From Axinella damicornis (Eukaryota > Porifera > Demospongiae > Axinellida > Axinellidae): 64,000 bases of DNA. The stretch is taken from positions 10,116,038 to 10,180,037 of the forward strand of contig OZ007517.1 in the NCBI GenBank assembly GCA_963931865.1, read 5' to 3'. The position numbers were made by a program, and so were the translations under genes. This document shows positions 59,926 through 64,000 of the stretch, in pieces. Under the pieces are notes generated by a model that worked only from the letters and a program-made list of their open reading frames with translations, had not been told where the DNA came from and did no database searches. Positions within the stretch are counted from its first letter, which is position 1, and each line of letters opens with the position of its first letter.

Positions 59926-60150
59926 TTAGTGAGGCACTTGTCCTTCACTGATAGCAGAAAGGATGGTTTCAAGGTGAGCGGGTTTTTTATCCACGGACAT
60001 AGACTTCTTGTTAATGAGACGACGTAAACATAAAAGGTGGTAAATTGTAAAGGTAGTACAATGTATTATCTGTACCGTAGTACCATCCAATCCTGTTGAT
60101 AGCTTGTTGGTTAATTGAAATGGGTTTTGAGTCTCGTCCAGTTCATCCAT
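59926..60150 (-). CDS. Small unrecognised ORF (74 aa)
   Basis: An ATG-to-stop frame downstream of the receptor begins MDELDETQNPFQLTNK and contains a basic LRRLINKK patch. I recognise no domain, and no splice partner is obvious. It may be chance or 3' untranslated sequence of the receptor gene. Confidence 0.15.
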   Translation of the reverse strand: MDELDETQNPFQLTNKLSTGLDGTTVQIIHCTTFTIYHLLCLRRLINKKSMSVDKKPAHLETILSAISEGQVPH

Positions 60151-60275
60151 GACTGCAGACCTGGGTATTGATTATTATTTTCTTGTCTGCTACACAGCAG
60201 AACTTAACTGTCAATTCACTGCGCAATCGAGTGGACAGTGCTAGGGCATAAAACTCAGTCCGTTTTCTGGTCCAT

Positions 60276-60317
60276 TTTCCAATCCATTCTGTGTTTTCCA
60301 ATCCATTCTGTGTTTTA
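60276..60317. repeat. Tandem duplication of a ~19-bp unit
   Basis: The unit TCCAATCCATTCTGTGTTT occurs twice in succession. Confidence 0.7.
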
Positions 60318-60477
60318 GTCAATGCATATGCAGCCCAATAGTAGCTAAAACCTAAAACCACTTTTAATTATCAGCATGCCGGTATTCATCCCTGGAATAG
60401 ACGAACTACATAACGTACGTATAATAACCATAATCATGAAAGGTAGCTAAAGAGTTCATGATAACAGGCGTGTATTG

Positions 60478-60709
60478 TTATTTAGGCATGGGTTCGTAAT
60501 CATAACCCACTTGTACAGTTTCATAACCATCATCTTCAACCTCCCTCATCTGCTGTCTTTCAAGCACTCCATAAGCTAAACATCGGCTCACTGAGACGTC
60601 TCCTCTTCCTTCTGCTGGATATGTGGCAAGTATTCCATAAGCCGTACATTCTGCCATTGGGATAATCTTGTTCTCAGAGGCTCCTCCAGATATGACACCT
60701 GCACCTGGG
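60478..60709 (-). CDS. Terminal exon with ITIM-like and YxxM motifs
   Basis: A phase 2 start at TTCAG|C is followed by 77 codons including TAA. Two near-repeated units (ECTAYGIL and RCLAYGVL) lie about 25 residues apart, then the acidic REVEDDGYETV and a C-terminal YDYEPM. These spacings resemble tandem SH2-docking sites. Function is inferred from motifs only. Confidence 0.6.
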
Positions 60710-63700
60710 CTGAAGGTTATGAAGACACCATGTGTACAACATTCATAGATGTTAAGGTATAATATCATATCATATATATATATCATATATATATATGCCT
60801 CTAGTGCAACTCCATGCAGAGGGCCTCTCTTGACTTTCATACTGCACATTCATGCTTCATAAATAGAACACTTGTCAGTGGTTAGATCTGGCACCGTCTA
60901 GCTAGTATAGACGTATACTGTGTAAACATTTTGTCCATGCATGGGATGAGAGACCAGCTACTCACACTGCCAGCGTACCCAGGAGGTTATAATTAAGTGA
61001 TTTTTTTGCAAACAACATGCACAGGTGAATGATTATAGCAGTATGGTCTACCTCCTGACTGCACCAATCCTATACAAACATTACATGTTAGTACTTTCTT
61101 TATACCTTCTTCCACTGATGTTCCCTATGGTTGACACAGCAGTGCTGGCTGCAATGAAATAATATCACACTGCATGTCAATATCATTTCTTCATACAAGG
61201 TTAATCGTGTTTTGATTTCAATGAGCTCTCACTGCCAGCTATATATGTCACAGATTATGTGAACCAGGTAATGCTAGCAGATGGAGCATATACTTAACTG
61301 GTATAGCACTACGTATGAAGAGAATGGACAAACATAGCTCACTGCAAAAAAAGAGGTGAGTATAGCTACCTATACCGAAGCGGTATATATATATACTACA
61401 TGCAAGCAGTACAAAATGGTGTTATGTGCAGGGTGTTGTGTTTTCACTCCTTTCTTGTGTGAAGTATATTGCAATTGACCCTTAAAAACATATTTCCAGG
61501 GATTGTAGTTGGGCAGTCACAGTCATACATAACAGCCATGCAGAAAACTTCTCACTTCCCTACCAGGCTGTGTTATCATCAAGAGGTGCTTGCCCTTGGA
61601 TCAAGAAAATGAACCAAACTGATACTTGACACAGCAACAGGCTAACAATGCCTTGAATCGTGGATGAGTTCTCTCTAAACGTAATGGAAGCCCATGCATG
61701 CACGTGCACTCTAAATTAGCACATGTTTATTGGTAACACTAAACTGTTTAGACTTTGAGAAAATTCTTCTATCGCCATGCAATACCCATCTTATGCCCAG
61801 TGCAGGAACCAAACACCTGGTGAAAACCTATAATATTTGTCTACCATAACTAGGGGTCCTCACTGTACAGGTTAAACTGAGCTATAGTAGCTATATGTTA
61901 TGTGGCGTAAAAAAGTCATTTGGTCAGTTTCTTTAAAACACCAGTCCAGGGCAGTCTATAGATCTGGTCACACTCAGAGCTTCAGGAGACTGCAGTGTAG
62001 CTAATAGCTAATTGGAAGCAGATGGACAACAGAGCCATCTCACAGCTGCGTGTTTGACATGTATAACCAGCACGCAGTGTATATATTGATGTTCTATATT
62101 GTACTTCTCTGCTAGGACAAACAAGAGTTTCTTTACACATGCATAATGAAACAGGACATCAAAATGGTGCTGATTGGGTTTATCAAATGTGGTAAAATTG
62201 TTATCCATTTCCCATCACCTGCTGCTGTTAATGTACCATGGTACCAAGTCTGAGTGCACCACAGGATGTATTGCAGGTTGAGAGACATAACAGCACAAGG
62301 AAAAGCCGAGTGCTGTATTTGCCTTGAGACCCCACCCCAGTGCAATCCCACGGTGCACGAGACTTAACTGGTTTTGTTGCAACGTATAAAGAGTACTATT
62401 TCCAGTGTTATGTTTATGGAACACTATACCACATATACATGTACAGCTTCCTGCAATAAGAAGTAATTTTGGCAAGATGGGCGTCATATTAGAAGAATTT
62501 TCACCAGTCTAAGCAACTTAGTATTACCAAATTAATCTTATCAACAAACAGCGAAGCTCATTTATTTACTCTCATCACATAACATGTCAGATGCACAATA
62601 CAGACCTTTTCCTTGAGTGCACTGAGCACATATAAACAAGCCTGCAGCTGTTTGCCATAGCAGGTACATCTGGTCATTCTGTCTGTCATGTAAGCGTTCT
62701 ACTGACTGTCATGTTTGTTTGATTGCCCTGCATCATGATTCGGTTACTTCTAACTAGATCCCTATAGGCTTGTCACACATGCAGAATGGAGTGAAAAACA
62801 TAATCATAAGAGATTCTAGTTGTGGTTTGCACATGCATAGAACATCATTTGGGAGGGTATATTACTCACCTCCATAATGCATTAGGTTCGTCCTTTTCCT
62901 TCATGGCAACAGTTACGTTGGATATGGACCCATCTGCTATAGCATTAGCTACCTGGTTCATTTGATATGACATACCAGTTTGCAAAGAGAGTCCACCGAA
63001 ACAACCTCAGTGTGGGTTTGCAAAGTATTAATTTCCTCTGGTGATAGCTACTAACCTTTAATTCTCCTTCTCTTGTACTGGGTACACACAATGAGAATGA
63101 GTATGAACACTATTGAAGTCACGACAATAGCAGTCGCTATGCCCACGGACATCCAGATCAGTTGCTGTGTAACAACGTCATCCACACTACCAGACACTAC
63201 ACCAGTTGGCAACGGTTGTGTATAGATTAGAGTGGAGTGAGGAGAGGGTAGGCCAGTAGTGCTTGATCCATCATCTGAATGTGGAGTGTTAATGATATCG
63301 TTGATGATGGTTTGTGATGGGAGGAGTAGGTCTGTGGTAAGGTCGGGTCCATATCGTGTGCTGGTGGCTTCAACTTCAACGTTGGCTGGAGTTGATGTAG
63401 GCTGAACACACTTACTCTGTAGTATCGAAGGATCCTGAAGGATTATTGACCTATTGTCATTCGCACAGTGGACATCAGATTTATCCAATTGATTGTTGAG
63501 TTGCAATGAGTTGCACACTGTGCTTGAGGCACAGAAGTTTGTGAGGTGAAGGATCCTACTGGGGTTGGGAAGTGGATTCAATCGCATCATTACCACACAC
63601 CAGTAGTAGCCAAGATCCTCAGCTGTTATATTGTTTATTGTCAGCTGGGAGACCCTTCCCAGGGCCTGATTCTGATGTCGCAACACTTGATCTGTCACAG

Positions 63701-63929
63701 AATACCGTCCTCCTCCACTCACAGTTTGACCAGTACGGCCTGCATTACTTCTTATAGAACCCTGCTGCCATTGTATTGCAAAGTTATAAGAGATTGCAGT
63801 CACTAAACATGCAATTTTCAGATGGTCTGCACCGACTGGATTGCAGGTGGCCAAGTCTGGGTTTGTCCATGGTTCCTGATGGTACTGATGTGTACACTGA
63901 GCTGTAGTGTATATGGACAGCAATAACAT
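60478..63929 (-). CDS. V-type Ig transmembrane receptor with tyrosine-motif cytoplasmic tail
   Basis: This is a cell-surface receptor coded on the minus strand. Exon 1 (63056-63929, phase 1 out) encodes a short hydrophobic leader and one V-like Ig domain with Cys41, Trp54 and the DLGYYWC motif ending at Cys111. A Ser/Thr/Pro-rich stalk follows, then a transmembrane helix at about residues 259-282 with KRRR stop-transfer residues. An in-frame stop just upstream supports the ATG at 63929. The last exon (60478-60709, phase 2 in) ends in TAA. It carries TAYGIL and LAYGVL (the latter fits the ITIM consensus), DGYETV and YEPM (a YxxM, PI3K-SH2-type motif). Two candidate middle exons, 62870-63005 and 61106-61148, both change phase 1 to 2, so either can join the ends in frame. 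Domain calls are firm. The linking of tail exons is inferred, and an upstream exon outside the window cannot be excluded. Confidence 0.7.
61106..61148 (-). CDS. Candidate 43-nt alternative cytoplasmic exon
   Basis: The exon has a good acceptor (TTGCAG) and a donor (AAG|GTATAA). Read from phase 1 it gives STAVSTIGNISGR and leaves phase 2, which matches the last exon. If it is used together with 62870-63005 the frame is lost, unless a 7-nt microexon (61052-61058) and a 5-nt shifted acceptor are also used. Exclusive use of the two exons is therefore the simpler reading. Confidence 0.35.
62870..63005 (-). CDS. Candidate cytoplasmic exon of the Ig receptor
   Basis: The exon is flanked by AG and GTGAGT. 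In the frame set by exon 1 it is open and gives a hydrophilic stretch containing MKEKDEPNALW. A nearer AG at ~62973 would give a shorter exon in the same frame. It changes phase from 1 to 2, which fits the last exon directly. Confidence 0.5.
63056..63929 (-). CDS. Receptor exon 1: leader, Ig-V domain, stalk, TM helix
   Basis: The open frame of 291 codons ends at AAAG|GTTAGT. The Ig fold is supported by the B-strand Cys in LKIACLV, the C-strand Trp in AIQWQQG and the F-strand motif LTINNITAEDLGYYWC. Several Cys residues follow in the stalk (residues ~130-175). The leader is short (about 12 residues), so signal-peptide function is only probable. Confidence 0.8.
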
Positions 63930-64000
63930 TGATCAAGGTTACCTACCATACAGGAAAAATCATCAATCAAAAATTATAGTTGAAATGGGATCGAATGAAG

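Overview
The window is eukaryotic, metazoan DNA and most probably from a demosponge. Its coding sequence is broken into many 130-320 bp exons with GT...AG borders, separated by short introns. It also carries dense small palindromic elements and microsatellites. Every gene I can support lies on the minus strand. The sponge assignment is an inference: it rests on the Calx-beta plus Ig plus FN3 receptor architecture, intron sizes and repeat load, and no species-diagnostic gene is present.

Region by region, read right to left in the direction of transcription. (1) 63929-60478: a single-V-type-Ig membrane receptor whose cytoplasmic tail carries several tyrosine motifs, including an ITIM-like one. 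(2) 59.8-57.6 kb: an intergenic region holding a ~1.8 kb fold-back (inverted repeat) element. (3) 57616-18866: a giant gene. I can join 91 exons into one open frame of 17,064 nt (about 5,687 residues): signal peptide, 36 Calx-beta repeats interleaved with Ig domains (15 in all), one FN3, one transmembrane helix and a ~45-residue tail. Each Calx-beta repeat is coded by a pair of exons (called A and B here), and almost every exon is symmetric phase 1-1. (4) 18.0-17.0 kb: a 14-bp GC-rich minisatellite of about 72 copies. (5) 16898-9732: a second 3' cassette related to the end of the giant gene (7 Ig, at least 4 FN3-like units, TM, tail). It has no signal peptide and a frameshift in its only Calx-beta repeat. 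It is either an alternative C-terminal cassette or a 5'-truncated copy. (6) 8700-1: a third paralogue with its own signal peptide, nine Calx-beta repeats and four Ig domains, running off the left edge.

The nine Calx-beta repeats of the left gene define nine recognisable types (1-9) in fixed order. The giant gene uses the order 1-9, Ig a-c; 5-9, Ig a-c; 5-9, Ig a,c; 5-6; then resets to 1-7; 5-7; 5-9; Ig a-g. It therefore looks like unequal-crossover expansions of the 5-9 and 5-7 groups, plus a head-to-tail joining of two gene copies at 38.4-36.5 kb. Phase-1 symmetry lets whole modules be gained or lost without breaking the frame.

Calx-beta domains bind calcium and are found in adhesion proteins (integrin beta-4, ADGRV1, FRAS/FREM, sponge aggregation factor core). 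The joint picture is a cluster of large cell-surface adhesion or recognition receptors that is actively diversifying by exon-pair duplication, next to an inhibitory-type Ig receptor. I saw no tRNA, rRNA, CRISPR array or prokaryotic signals.
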